Shown: piece after piece, positions 34,495 through 43,149 of the stretch
Layout of the letters: each line of letters opens with the position of its first letter
Numbering within the stretch: position 1 is the stretch's first letter
Assembly (NCBI RefSeq): GCF_019145475.1
Contig: NZ_JAHTKI010000023.1
Coordinates: 83,679 to 135,291, forward strand
From: Pseudomonas botevensis
GTDB lineage: Bacteria > Pseudomonadota > Gammaproteobacteria > Pseudomonadales > Pseudomonadaceae
Length of the DNA stretch: 51,613 nt
Direction of reading: 5' to 3'
The notes under the pieces: generated by a model
Told to the model about the DNA's origin: nothing
Seen by the model: only the letters and a program-made list of their open reading frames with translations
Databases searched by the model: none
Program-made: the position numbers and the translations under genes

Positions 34495-35947
34495 GAATCA
34501 GAAAGCCATGCCGCAACCGGAAATGCGCCGCATCCGTCGCATCCACTTCGTCGGCATCGGCGGCGTGGGCATGTGCGGCATCGCCGAAGTATTGCTGAAC
34601 CTGGGTTACGCCGTGTCCGGCTCCGACCTTAAAGCATCGCCGGTCACCGAGCGCCTGGAGTCCTTCGGCGCGCAGATCTTCATCGGTCACCGCGCCGAGA
34701 ACGCCGCTGCCGCCGACGTGCTGGTGGTGTCCAGTGCCGTCAACACGTCCAACCCGGAAGTGGCGACCGCGCTGGAACGCCGTATCCCGGTGGTGCCGCG
34801 TGCCGAAATGCTCGCCGAGCTGATGCGCTATCGCCACGGCATCGCCGTCGCCGGTACTCACGGCAAGACCACCACCACCAGCCTGATCGCTTCGGTGTTC
34901 GCTGCCGGTGGCCTGGACCCGACGTTCGTCATCGGTGGCCGTCTGAATGCGGCGGGCACCAATGCCCAGCTCGGCACCAGCCGTTACCTGATCGCCGAAG
35001 CCGACGAGAGCGATGCGAGCTTCCTGCATCTGCAACCGCTGGTGGCGGTGGTGACCAACATCGACGCCGACCACATGGCGACCTACGACGGTGACTTCAA
35101 CAAACTGAAGAAAACCTTCGTCGAATTCCTGCACAACCTGCCGTTCTATGGTCTGGCGGTGATGTGCCTGGACGATCCGGTGGTGCGTGAAATCCTGCCG
35201 CAGGTCAAACGTCCGACCGTGACCTACGGCTTCAGCGAAGACGCTGACGTGCGCGCGATCAATGTGCGCCAGCAGGGCATGCAGACCTTCTTCACCGTGC
35301 TGCGTCCTGACCGTGAGCCACTGGAAGTGTCGGTGAACATGCCCGGCAACCACAACGTGCTCAATTCCCTGGCGACCATTTGCATCGCCACCGACGAAGG
35401 CGTCAGCGATGAAGCCATCGTCCAGGGCCTGTCGGGTTTCCAGGGGGTCGGTCGACGCTTCCAGGTCTACGGCGAACTGCCGGTGGACGGTGGCAGCGTA
35501 ATGCTGGTCGATGACTACGGTCACCACCCGACTGAAGTCGCGGCTGTGATCAAAGCCGTGCGCGGTGGCTGGCCGGAGCGCCGTCTGGTGATGGTCTACC
35601 AGCCGCACCGTTATAGCCGCACCCGCGACCTGTACGACGATTTCGTCCAGGTCCTGGCCGACGCCAACGTGCTGCTGCTGATGGAAGTCTATCCGGCCGG
35701 CGAAGAGCCGATCCCGGGTGCCGACAGCCGCAAGCTGTGCAACAGCATCCGTCAGCGCGGTCAGCTCGACCCGATCTACATCGAGCGTGGTGTCGACCTC
35801 GCGCCGGTGGTCAAGCCGCTGCTGCGTGCCGGCGACATTCTGCTGTGCCAGGGCGCCGGTGATATCGGCGGTCTCGCACCGAAACTGTTGAAAAGTGAGT
35901 TGTTCGCCGGTGCCGTCGCGGCTTCGGTCGAGGGGAAGTTGAAATGA
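34487..35947 (+). CDS. murC: UDP-MurNAc:L-alanine ligase
   Basis: A 486-residue Mur ligase, first of the stem-peptide ligases. Rossmann loop HFVGIGGVGMCGIAEVL (about 20-36), ATP-binding GTHGKTTTT at 123-131, AEADESDASFLHL, and DDYGHHPTEVAAV in the C-terminal domain. Start ATG 34487 has GGAGG six bases upstream; ten extra upstream residues in the open frame lack support. Its stop overlaps the ddlB ATG. Confidence 0.97.
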   Translation: MVENQKAMPQPEMRRIRRIHFVGIGGVGMCGIAEVLLNLGYAVSGSDLKASPVTERLESFGAQIFIGHRAENAAAADVLVVSSAVNTSNPEVATALERRIPVVPRAEMLAELMRYRHGIAVAGTHGKTTTTSLIASVFAAGGLDPTFVIGGRLNAAGTNAQLGTSRYLIAEADESDASFLHLQPLVAVVTNIDADHMATYDGDFNKLKKTFVEFLHNLPFYGLAVMCLDDPVVREILPQVKRPTVTYGFSEDADVRAINVRQQGMQTFFTVLRPDREPLEVSVNMPGNHNVLNSLATICIATDEGVSDEAIVQGLSGFQGVGRRFQVYGELPVDGGSVMLVDDYGHHPTEVAAVIKAVRGGWPERRLVMVYQPHRYSRTRDLYDDFVQVLADANVLLLMEVYPAGEEPIPGADSRKLCNSIRQRGQLDPIYIERGVDLAPVVKPLLRAGDILLCQGAGDIGGLAPKLLKSELFAGAVAASVEGKLK

Positions 35948-36915
35948 CTGCTGCCTACGCCAACCTGTTCTCCACCATCGCGCCGAAAGACTTCGGCCGC
36001 GTGGCCGTGCTGTTCGGCGGCCTGAGCGCCGAGCGTGAGGTTTCGCTGAAATCCGGCAACGCCGTGCTCAGCGCGCTGCAAAGTGCCGGTGTGGATGCGT
36101 TCGGTATCGACGTCGGCGCGGACATTCTCCAGCGTCTGCTGAGCGAGAAGATCGATCGCGCCTTCATCATCCTCCACGGTCGCGGCGGTGAAGACGGCAG
36201 CATGCAGGGCCTGCTCGAAGTGGCCGGCATTCCGTACACCGGCAGCGGCATCCTGGCTTCGGCACTGGCGATGGACAAGCTGCGCACCAAGCAGGTCTGG
36301 CACAGCCTCGGGATTCCGACGCCGCGTCATGCCGTGCTGTGCAGCGAGGCCGATTGTATTTCGGCAGCGACGGAACTGGGCTTCCCTTTGATCGTCAAAC
36401 CGGCGCATGAAGGTTCAAGTATCGGGATGGCCAAAGTGACTTCCGCGTCCGAGTTGATCGACGCCTGGAAAGCGGCCAGTACCTACGATTCGCAAGTGTT
36501 GGTCGAGCAATGGATCCACGGTCCGGAGTTCACCATCGCCACCCTGCGTGACCAGGTGTTGCCTCCAATCGCCCTGGGTACGCCCCACACGTTTTACGAC
36601 TACGACGCCAAGTACATCGCCAACGATACCCAGTACCGCATTCCGTGCGGGCTGGATGCCGCCAAGGAAAAGGAACTCATGGATCTCACGGACAAGGCCT
36701 GTGAGGCGCTGGGTATCGCCGGTTGGGGCAGGGCGGACGTGATGCAGGACGCCGACGGGCAGTTCTGGTTCCTGGAAGTGAACACCGCACCGGGCATGAC
36801 CGATCACAGTCTGGTGCCGATGGCGGCCAAGGCTGCCGGTCTGGATTTCCAGCAACTGGTTCTGGCCATCCTGGCCGCCAGCGTGGAAGCCGGTCACAAA
36901 GAGGCGCGAGGTTAA
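35944..36915 (+). CDS. ddlB: D-alanine--D-alanine ligase B
   Basis: A 323-residue ATP-grasp enzyme. Seen: VLFGGLSAEREVSLKSG, ILHGRGGEDGSMQGLLE, PYTGSGILASALAMDK, the ATP-grasp lysine segment FPLIVKPAHEGSSIGM and the metal-binding FLEVNTAPGMTDHSLVPMAAKAAG. ATGA overlap with murC. Cluster position supports the DdlB paralogue. Confidence 0.96.
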   Translation: MTAAYANLFSTIAPKDFGRVAVLFGGLSAEREVSLKSGNAVLSALQSAGVDAFGIDVGADILQRLLSEKIDRAFIILHGRGGEDGSMQGLLEVAGIPYTGSGILASALAMDKLRTKQVWHSLGIPTPRHAVLCSEADCISAATELGFPLIVKPAHEGSSIGMAKVTSASELIDAWKAASTYDSQVLVEQWIHGPEFTIATLRDQVLPPIALGTPHTFYDYDAKYIANDTQYRIPCGLDAAKEKELMDLTDKACEALGIAGWGRADVMQDADGQFWFLEVNTAPGMTDHSLVPMAAKAAGLDFQQLVLAILAASVEAGHKEARG

Positions 36916-36919
36916 GACC

Positions 36920-37786
36920 ATGCAAGGCGCACAACTCAGACATCAGCCACCCGCACCTGGCCGCAAGCCAGTGCCGCGCGGTGCCAGCCGAATGGTGGCC
37001 AAAGAGCCGATGTCCGCGCGCCTGCCAAAAGCCAATTTCGGCTTCCTGAAAGGTCTGTTCTGGCCGGTGCTGCTGGTGGCGCTCGGCTTCGGCACTTACG
37101 AAGGCGCGCAACGGCTGCTGCCGTACGCCGACCGGCCGATCACCAAGATCGCGGTGCAGGGCGACCTGAGCTACATCAGCCAGCAGGCGGTGCAGCAGCG
37201 AATCGCCCCGTACGTGGCGTCGAGCTTCTTCACCATCGATCTGGCGAGCATGCGTACCGAGCTTGAGCAGATGCCGTGGATCGCCCATGCCGAAGTACGT
37301 CGGGTGTGGCCGGACCAGGTGGTGATCCGCCTCGAAGAGCAGCTGCCGGTGGCCCGTTGGGGCGACGAGTCGCTGCTCAACAACCAGGGCCAGGCGTTCA
37401 CGCCCAAGGAACTGGCGAACTACGAACACCTGCCACAGCTGTTCGGCCCGCAGCGGGCGCAGCAGCAAGTGATGCAGCAATACCAGGTGCTGAGCCAGAT
37501 GCTCAGGCCATTGGGCTTCTCGATCGCGCGACTCGAATTGCGTGAGCGTGGCAGCTGGTTCCTGACCACCGGCGCCGGCAGTGCCGGCCCTGGGATCGAA
37601 CTGCTGCTGGGACGCGGCAACCTGGTGGAAAAGATGCGCCGCTTCATTGCCATCTACGACAAGACGCTTAAAGAACAGATTACGAACATTGCGCGCATCG
37701 ATCTGCGCTACGCCAACGGCCTCGCCGTTGGCTGGCGGGAACCAGTAGCGCCGACGACAGCCCAACCCGCTGTCGCAAAGAATTAA
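36920..37786 (+). CDS. ftsQ: Cell division protein FtsQ
   Basis: A 288-residue bitopic protein: a basic cytoplasmic tail of about 45 residues, one transmembrane segment (about 47-65), then the POTRA domain (about 72-140: PITKIAVQGDLSYISQQAVQQ) and the beta domain with WPDQVVIRLEEQLPVARWGD and SWFLTTGAG. It holds FtsL and FtsB at the divisome. It starts four bases after ddlB. Confidence 0.95.
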   Translation: MQGAQLRHQPPAPGRKPVPRGASRMVAKEPMSARLPKANFGFLKGLFWPVLLVALGFGTYEGAQRLLPYADRPITKIAVQGDLSYISQQAVQQRIAPYVASSFFTIDLASMRTELEQMPWIAHAEVRRVWPDQVVIRLEEQLPVARWGDESLLNNQGQAFTPKELANYEHLPQLFGPQRAQQQVMQQYQVLSQMLRPLGFSIARLELRERGSWFLTTGAGSAGPGIELLLGRGNLVEKMRRFIAIYDKTLKEQITNIARIDLRYANGLAVGWREPVAPTTAQPAVAKN

Positions 37787-37801
37787 GAAGAGGCAGGACC
37801 C

Positions 37802-39061
37802 ATGGCAAACGTGCAAAGCGGCAAAATGATCGTCGGTCTCGATATCGGCACCTCCAAGGTGGTGGCGCTGGTCGGCGAGGTCGCGGCTGACGGCTCGCTG
37901 GATATCGTCGGGATCGGCACCCATCCGTCCCGTGGCCTGAAGAAAGGCGTGGTGGTGAACATCGAATCCACCGTGCAATCGATTCAGCGCGCGATCGAAG
38001 AAGCCCAGCTGATGGCGGGCTGCCGCATTCACTCGGCGTTCGTCGGCGTGGCCGGCAACCATATCCGCAGCCTGAACTCCCACGGCATCGTGGCGATCCG
38101 CGACCGCGAAGTCAGCTCCGCTGACCTCGAGCGCGTCCTCGATGCCGCCCAGGCCGTGGCGATCCCGGCCGACCAGCGCGTGCTGCACACCCTGCCGCAG
38201 GACTACGTGATCGATAACCAGGAAGGCGTGCGCGAGCCGCTGGGCATGTCCGGTGTGCGTCTGGAGGCCAAGGTCCACGTAGTCACCTGCGCCGTCAACG
38301 CCGCACAGAACATCGAAAAATGCGTGCGCCGCTGCGGCCTGGAAATCGACGACATCATTCTCGAGCAACTGGCCTCGGCCTACTCGGTACTGACCGACGA
38401 CGAAAAAGAGCTGGGCGTGTGCCTGGTCGACATCGGCGGCGGCACCACCGACATTGCGATCTTCACCGAAGGCGCGATCCGCCACACGGCGGTGATCCCG
38501 ATTGCCGGCGATCAGGTGACCAACGACATCGCCATGGCGTTGCGCACCCCGACCCAGTACGCCGAAGAGATCAAGATCCGCTATGCCTGCGCCCTGGCGA
38601 AACTGGCCGGTGCCGGCGAGACCATCAAGGTGCCAAGCGTCGGCGACCGTCCACCGCGCGAACTGTCGCGCCAGGCCCTGGCCGAAGTGGTCGAGCCGCG
38701 TTACGACGAACTGTTCACCCTGATCCAGGCCGAGCTGCGTCGCAGCGGCTACGAAGACCTGATCCCGGCGGGCATCGTCCTGACCGGCGGCACTTCGAAG
38801 ATGGAAGGCGCCACCGAGCTGGCGGAGGAAATCTTCCACATGCCGGTCCGCCTCGGTGTGCCGCACGGCGTGAAAGGTCTGGATGACGTGGTGCGCAACC
38901 CGATCTATTCCACCGGCGTCGGCCTGTTGATGTACGGCCTGCAAAAGCAGTCCGACGGGATTTCGTTCTCGGGCATCGGCAGCCGCGAAAGCTATAGCAG
39001 CGACGAGCCTCAGGCGCCGCTGCTGGATCGCTTGAAGAAGTGGGTCCAGGGCAACTTTTAA
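37802..39061 (+). CDS. ftsA: Cell division protein FtsA
   Basis: A 419-residue actin-fold ATPase tethering FtsZ to the membrane. Phosphate-1 loop GLDIGTSKV at 12-20; VCLVDIGGGTTDIAIF is phosphate 2; VLTGGTSKMEGATELAEEIF is the adenosine motif. The C-terminal DRLKKWVQGNF is the amphipathic membrane-targeting helix. AAGAGG precedes the ATG. Confidence 0.97.
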   Translation: MANVQSGKMIVGLDIGTSKVVALVGEVAADGSLDIVGIGTHPSRGLKKGVVVNIESTVQSIQRAIEEAQLMAGCRIHSAFVGVAGNHIRSLNSHGIVAIRDREVSSADLERVLDAAQAVAIPADQRVLHTLPQDYVIDNQEGVREPLGMSGVRLEAKVHVVTCAVNAAQNIEKCVRRCGLEIDDIILEQLASAYSVLTDDEKELGVCLVDIGGGTTDIAIFTEGAIRHTAVIPIAGDQVTNDIAMALRTPTQYAEEIKIRYACALAKLAGAGETIKVPSVGDRPPRELSRQALAEVVEPRYDELFTLIQAELRRSGYEDLIPAGIVLTGGTSKMEGATELAEEIFHMPVRLGVPHGVKGLDDVVRNPIYSTGVGLLMYGLQKQSDGISFSGIGSRESYSSDEPQAPLLDRLKKWVQGNF

Positions 39062-39083
39062 GCTTCAGGCGAACGCTTGAAGC
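39062..39083 (+). other. Small hairpin in the ftsA-ftsZ gap
   Basis: GCTTCA (39062-39067) pairs with TGAAGC (39078-39083), immediately after the ftsA stop. There is no T run, so it is not a normal terminator; it may be an mRNA processing or stability element. Confidence 0.4.
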
Positions 39084-39158
39084 GCCAAGAGCAAGCAGTA
39101 GAAACACCGCAACAAAATGCAGTAGGCGAAAAAACTAGAGAATGTAAGGAGAGGGAAA

Positions 39159-40355
39159 ATGTTCGAACTCGTAGACAACATCCCCGCAAGCCCGGTAATC
39201 AAGGTTATCGGTGTTGGCGGTGGCGGCGGCAACGCTGTCAACCACATGGTCAAGAGCAACATCGAAGGCGTTGAATTCATCTGCGCCAACACCGATGCTC
39301 AAGCCCTGAAAAACATCGGCGCACGTACCATTCTGCAACTGGGTACTGGCGTGACCAAAGGCCTGGGCGCGGGCGCCAACCCGGAAGTCGGCCGTCAAGC
39401 CGCTCTGGAAGACCGCGAGCGCATCGCTGAAGTCCTGGCCGGCACCAACATGGTGTTCATCACCACTGGCATGGGCGGCGGCACCGGTACGGGTGCTGCG
39501 CCGATCATCGCCGAAGTGGCCAAGGAAATGGGCATCCTGACCGTAGCGGTCGTGACCCGTCCGTTCCCGTTCGAAGGCCGCAAGCGTATGCAGATCGCCG
39601 ACGAAGGCATCCGCATGCTGTCCGAAAGCGTCGACTCGTTGATCACCATTCCCAACGAGAAGCTGCTGACCATCCTCGGTAAAGACGCAAGCCTGCTGTC
39701 GGCTTTCGCCAAGGCTGACGATGTACTGGCCGGTGCCGTTCGCGGTATCTCCGACATCATCAAGCGTCCGGGCATGATCAACGTCGACTTCGCCGACGTA
39801 CGCACCGTGATGAGCGAAATGGGCATGGCGATGATGGGCACTGGCTGCGCCAGCGGTCCGAACCGTGCGCGTGAAGCCACTGAAGCGGCGATCCGTAACC
39901 CGCTGCTGGAAGACGTGAACCTGCAAGGCGCTCGCGGCATCCTGGTGAACATCACCGCAGGTCCTGACCTGTCCCTGGGCGAGTACTCCGACGTGGGTAG
40001 CATCATCGAAGCCTTCGCTTCCGAGCACGCGATGGTCAAGGTCGGTACTGTTATCGATCCGGACATGCGCGACGAACTGCACGTGACCGTGGTTGCCACC
40101 GGTCTGGGCGCGAAAATCGAGAAACCTGTGAAGGTCATCGACAATACCGTTCATACCTCGATGGCTGCCGCTCAGGTGCAACAACCGGCGCCCGCTCGTC
40201 AGGAAGCTCCAGCGGTGAATTACCGTGACCTGGACCGTCCGACCGTCATGCGCAACCAGGCTCAGGCCGGTGCTGCGACTGCCGCGAAGATGAATCCGCA
40301 AGATGACCTGGACTACCTGGACATCCCGGCTTTCCTGCGTCGTCAGGCCGATTGA
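39159..40355 (+). CDS. ftsZ: Cell division GTPase FtsZ
   Basis: A 398-residue tubulin-like GTPase forming the Z ring. Tubulin signature GGGTGTG at 106-112; the synergy (T7) loop is VNVDFADVRTV-like (INVDFADVRTVMSEMG). A glutamine/proline/alanine-rich linker (about 325-375) precedes the conserved tail DYLDIPAFLRRQAD that binds FtsA and ZipA. GGAGAGG precedes the ATG. The 97-base gap after ftsA is the longest inside the cluster before lpxC. Confidence 0.98.
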   Translation: MFELVDNIPASPVIKVIGVGGGGGNAVNHMVKSNIEGVEFICANTDAQALKNIGARTILQLGTGVTKGLGAGANPEVGRQAALEDRERIAEVLAGTNMVFITTGMGGGTGTGAAPIIAEVAKEMGILTVAVVTRPFPFEGRKRMQIADEGIRMLSESVDSLITIPNEKLLTILGKDASLLSAFAKADDVLAGAVRGISDIIKRPGMINVDFADVRTVMSEMGMAMMGTGCASGPNRAREATEAAIRNPLLEDVNLQGARGILVNITAGPDLSLGEYSDVGSIIEAFASEHAMVKVGTVIDPDMRDELHVTVVATGLGAKIEKPVKVIDNTVHTSMAAAQVQQPAPARQEAPAVNYRDLDRPTVMRNQAQAGAATAAKMNPQDDLDYLDIPAFLRRQAD

Positions 40356-40406
40356 TGAAATGTATCAGGGGTATTCGGGTGATTGGTGTTCAGCAAAGGC
40401 TCGGTC

Positions 40407-40415
40407 TGCTATCAT
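40407..40415 (+). promoter_or_regulatory. Possible lpxC promoter with extended -10
   Basis: TGCTATCAT matches an extended -10 (TGnTATnnT-like). The -35 region is poor. It is about 50 bases before the lpxC ATG, and lpxC commonly has its own promoter at the end of the dcw cluster. Confidence 0.4.
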
Positions 40416-40467
40416 CGCCAGCCTTTGTTGATACCAGTTCGCAATTTGCGCTGAAGCGGCCCATGCC

Positions 40468-41379
40468 ATGATTAAACAACGCACCCTGAAGAATATTATC
40501 CGTGCCACAGGTGTCGGCCTGCACTCCGGGGAGAAGGTCTATCTGACCCTCAAGCCTGCGCCTGTCGACACTGGCATTGTGTTTTGTCGCGCTGACCTCG
40601 ACCCTGTGGTGCAGATTCCTGCCCGCGCGGAAAACGTCGGTGAAACCACTATGTCGACCACGCTGGTTAACGGTGACGTCAAAGTGGACACGGTAGAGCA
40701 CTTGCTCTCGGCCATGGCTGGCCTGGGCATCGATAACGCCTACGTCGAGCTCTCCGCGTCCGAAGTCCCGATCATGGATGGCAGCGCCGGACCCTTCGTA
40801 TTCCTGATTCAATCGGCTGGCCTGGAAGAACAGGACGCCGCCAAGAAATTCATCCGCATCCTGCGTGAAGTGACAGTGGAAGACGGCGACAAGCGCGCCA
40901 CTTTCGTCCCTTTCGACGGGTTCAAGGTGAGCTTCGAGATCGATTTCGATCACCCGGTATTCCGGGACCGCACCCAGAGTGCAAGCGTGGATTTTTCCAG
41001 CACTTCGTTCGTAAAAGAAGTAAGCCGCGCCCGTACTTTTGGTTTCATGAGTGACATCGAGTACCTGCGCAAGCACAACCTCGCACTCGGCGGCAGCGTG
41101 GAAAACGCAATCGTGGTCGATTCCGATGGTGTACTGAACGAAGACGGCCTTCGCTACGAAGACGAGTTCGTGAAGCACAAGATCCTCGATGCAATTGGTG
41201 ACCTGTACCTGCTGGGCAATAGCCTGATTGGTGAGTTCAAGGGCTTCAAGTCCGGTCACGCACTGAACAACCAGCTGCTGCGCAAGTTGATTGAGCAGAA
41301 AGACGCTTGGGAAGTCGTGACGTTCGAAGACGCCAGCACTGCACCGATCTCTTACATGCGCCCGGTTGCGGCAGTGTAA
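40468..41379 (+). CDS. lpxC: UDP-3-O-acyl-N-acetylglucosamine deacetylase LpxC
   Basis: A 303-residue zinc deacetylase, the committed step of lipid A synthesis. Zinc ligands H78 (VEHLLSAMAG), H237 and D241 (HKILDAIGDL) and the general-base partner H264 fall at the same numbers as in the P. aeruginosa enzyme. It closes the dcw cluster and is followed by a terminator. Confidence 0.98.
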   Translation: MIKQRTLKNIIRATGVGLHSGEKVYLTLKPAPVDTGIVFCRADLDPVVQIPARAENVGETTMSTTLVNGDVKVDTVEHLLSAMAGLGIDNAYVELSASEVPIMDGSAGPFVFLIQSAGLEEQDAAKKFIRILREVTVEDGDKRATFVPFDGFKVSFEIDFDHPVFRDRTQSASVDFSSTSFVKEVSRARTFGFMSDIEYLRKHNLALGGSVENAIVVDSDGVLNEDGLRYEDEFVKHKILDAIGDLYLLGNSLIGEFKGFKSGHALNNQLLRKLIEQKDAWEVVTFEDASTAPISYMRPVAAV

Positions 41380-41403
41380 GTAAAAAACCTCTCTAGTTTT
41401 TTG

Positions 41404-41431
41404 AAGGCCACCTTTGGGTGGCCTTTTTTTA
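41404..41431 (+). terminator. Terminator after lpxC
   Basis: AAGGCCACC / GGTGGCCTT with a TTTG loop, followed by seven Ts in total. It ends the dcw cluster. Confidence 0.92.
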
Positions 41432-41437
41432 TGCCTG

Positions 41438-42949
41438 TCAGAAAGACGCGGCCACCACTCGATTGCGCCCTGCATCCTTGGCTTGATACAGCGCCTTGTC
41501 CGCCGCAAACAGCAGTCGCTCCAGCGTGATTTCGCAGCCCGCCGTCCAGGTGCCGATGCCGATACTCACCGTCACCGGCAGTTCTGCACCCTCGACCTTC
41601 GGCAACCGCTCCACGGCCTCGCGGATATGCTCGGCAATCTGCTGCGCGCCTGTGCTGTCGGTTTCGGCGAGGATCACCGAAAACTCCTCGCCGCCATAGC
41701 GCGCCACCAGGTCTCCCGGGCGCCGCACGTTCGCGCAAATCACCTTGGCCAGCTCGCGCAATGCCTGATCCCCGGCCTGATGCCCGTGACGGTCGTTGAA
41801 TGCCTTGAAGTGATCGGCATCGATCATCATCACCGACAGCGGTTTGCCCGAGCGCTGGGCGCGGAACCATTCGTGGCGCAGGGATTGATCGAGCATCCGC
41901 CGGTTGGCGACTCCGGTCAGGGCGTCGGTGGCGGCCAGTTTCGCCAGCTCGCGTTCGGCCTGATGGCGCAGGCGCAGTTCCCGGGCGAGCAGCCAGGTCA
42001 GCCACAACAGGCCGACGCACAGTACGCCGGTAGCGCCGCTGATCAGGATCGCGGTGCGTCGCCAGGCGCCGAACACTTCGTCGCTGGACAGCGCAACGAT
42101 GACTGTCAGCGGCAGGTTGCCGACTCTGGAATAGGTGTAGAGCCGTTGCTTGTAATCCATGCTCGAGATGCTGTTGAAACTGCCATTGCCGCTGTGATCC
42201 CGCAGGATTCGCACGACGTTTGGCCGGCTGGCGAAGCTTTTGCCGATCGAGTCGCTCTGCAGATAAGGCTTTTGCGCCAGCAGGAGGCCGTCGTTATCAA
42301 TGATGTTCAATGTGCTGTCGCTGCCGATGTCGAGGCTGTTGAACAGCTCGTCGAAGTAATCGAGCTTCATCGATGCCACGGCGACCCCGACGAACTCGCC
42401 GGTTTCCGAGGAGATGCGCCGGCTGAAACTGATCCGCCACTGGTTGGCATCCTCGCAATTGCAGCGGGTCTTGAACGGACGACTGATGAACATGCCGGCG
42501 TCGCGGTTGAAGGCATGGGCCAGAAAGTAATCGCGGTCGGCGAAATTGCCCGGTTTGGGTTCGATCCGCGACGAGTCGGCGACGACCTCGCCATGCTTGT
42601 CCAGCAGCAGGATGTCGCCCTTGAAGCGTGCGGTGGTGGAGCGATCGAACAGTGCCAGATGACGGATCTGCGGCGAGACGTTTTTCAGATCCTCGCGCTG
42701 GGCGGCGGCGATCAGGCCTTGCAGGGTCAGGTCATACAGTTCGACGGTGCGCAGCACATCGGCATCGATCAGTTGAGCGATGGTGGTTGCGCCGCGGGTA
42801 GCGGACTCCTGGGCGCTGGCATGCTCGCGGATCAGCAGGAAAGTGACGATGCACACAATCGCGATCACGGTCAGCAGGCTGCCGAAGATCAACAGCAGCT
42901 CGGGGCGTCCGGTCTTGCCCGAAACGAGTGGGATACGGCTCGCGATCAT
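41438..42949 (-). CDS. Membrane diguanylate cyclase with periplasmic dCACHE-like sensor
   Basis: A 503-residue protein with TM1 at about 17-40, a periplasmic sensor (about 41-298) of the tandem PAS-like dCACHE type (DILLLDKHGEVVADS, DRDYFLAHAF, TLNIIDNDGLLLAQKP), TM2 at about 299-321, and a GGDEF domain. The active site is intact as GGEEF at 419-423, and the RxxD inhibitory site (RPGD, 410-413) lies five residues before it. So it should make c-di-GMP with product inhibition. No EAL domain follows. ATG 42949 is directly preceded by eight Cs with no Shine-Dalgarno sequence. The signal is unknown. Confidence 0.9.
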   Translation of the reverse strand: MIASRIPLVSGKTGRPELLLIFGSLLTVIAIVCIVTFLLIREHASAQESATRGATTIAQLIDADVLRTVELYDLTLQGLIAAAQREDLKNVSPQIRHLALFDRSTTARFKGDILLLDKHGEVVADSSRIEPKPGNFADRDYFLAHAFNRDAGMFISRPFKTRCNCEDANQWRISFSRRISSETGEFVGVAVASMKLDYFDELFNSLDIGSDSTLNIIDNDGLLLAQKPYLQSDSIGKSFASRPNVVRILRDHSGNGSFNSISSMDYKQRLYTYSRVGNLPLTVIVALSSDEVFGAWRRTAILISGATGVLCVGLLWLTWLLARELRLRHQAERELAKLAATDALTGVANRRMLDQSLRHEWFRAQRSGKPLSVMMIDADHFKAFNDRHGHQAGDQALRELAKVICANVRRPGDLVARYGGEEFSVILAETDSTGAQQIAEHIREAVERLPKVEGAELPVTVSIGIGTWTAGCEITLERLLFAADKALYQAKDAGRNRVVAASF

Positions 42950-43001
42950 GGGGGGGGCTGTCGGTGGTGGATTCTTGTTAGCTTAGGCGGGCAGAAACCA
43001 T

Positions 43002-43092
43002 TGTGGGAGCGGGCTTGCTCGCGAAGGCGACTTTCCAGCCACAATGGATGTTGACTGACAGGCCGTATTCGCGGGCAAGCCCGCTCCCACAG
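43002..43092. repeat. Paired inverted REP (REPIN-like) element
   Basis: TGTGGGAGCGGGCTTGCTCG (43002-43021, running on as CGAAGGCG) is mirrored by CGCGGGCAAGCCCGCTCCCACA at 43070-43091, given here in parts because of length, with a 40-odd-base spacer. This is the common extragenic palindrome of fluorescent pseudomonads, in the gap between the porin and cyclase genes. Confidence 0.85.
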
Positions 43093-43149
43093 GTGATGTG
43101 ACAGGTCTGAAGAGTGTTTCAGACCTGTTCTGTCTGCGTAGCGCCGATC

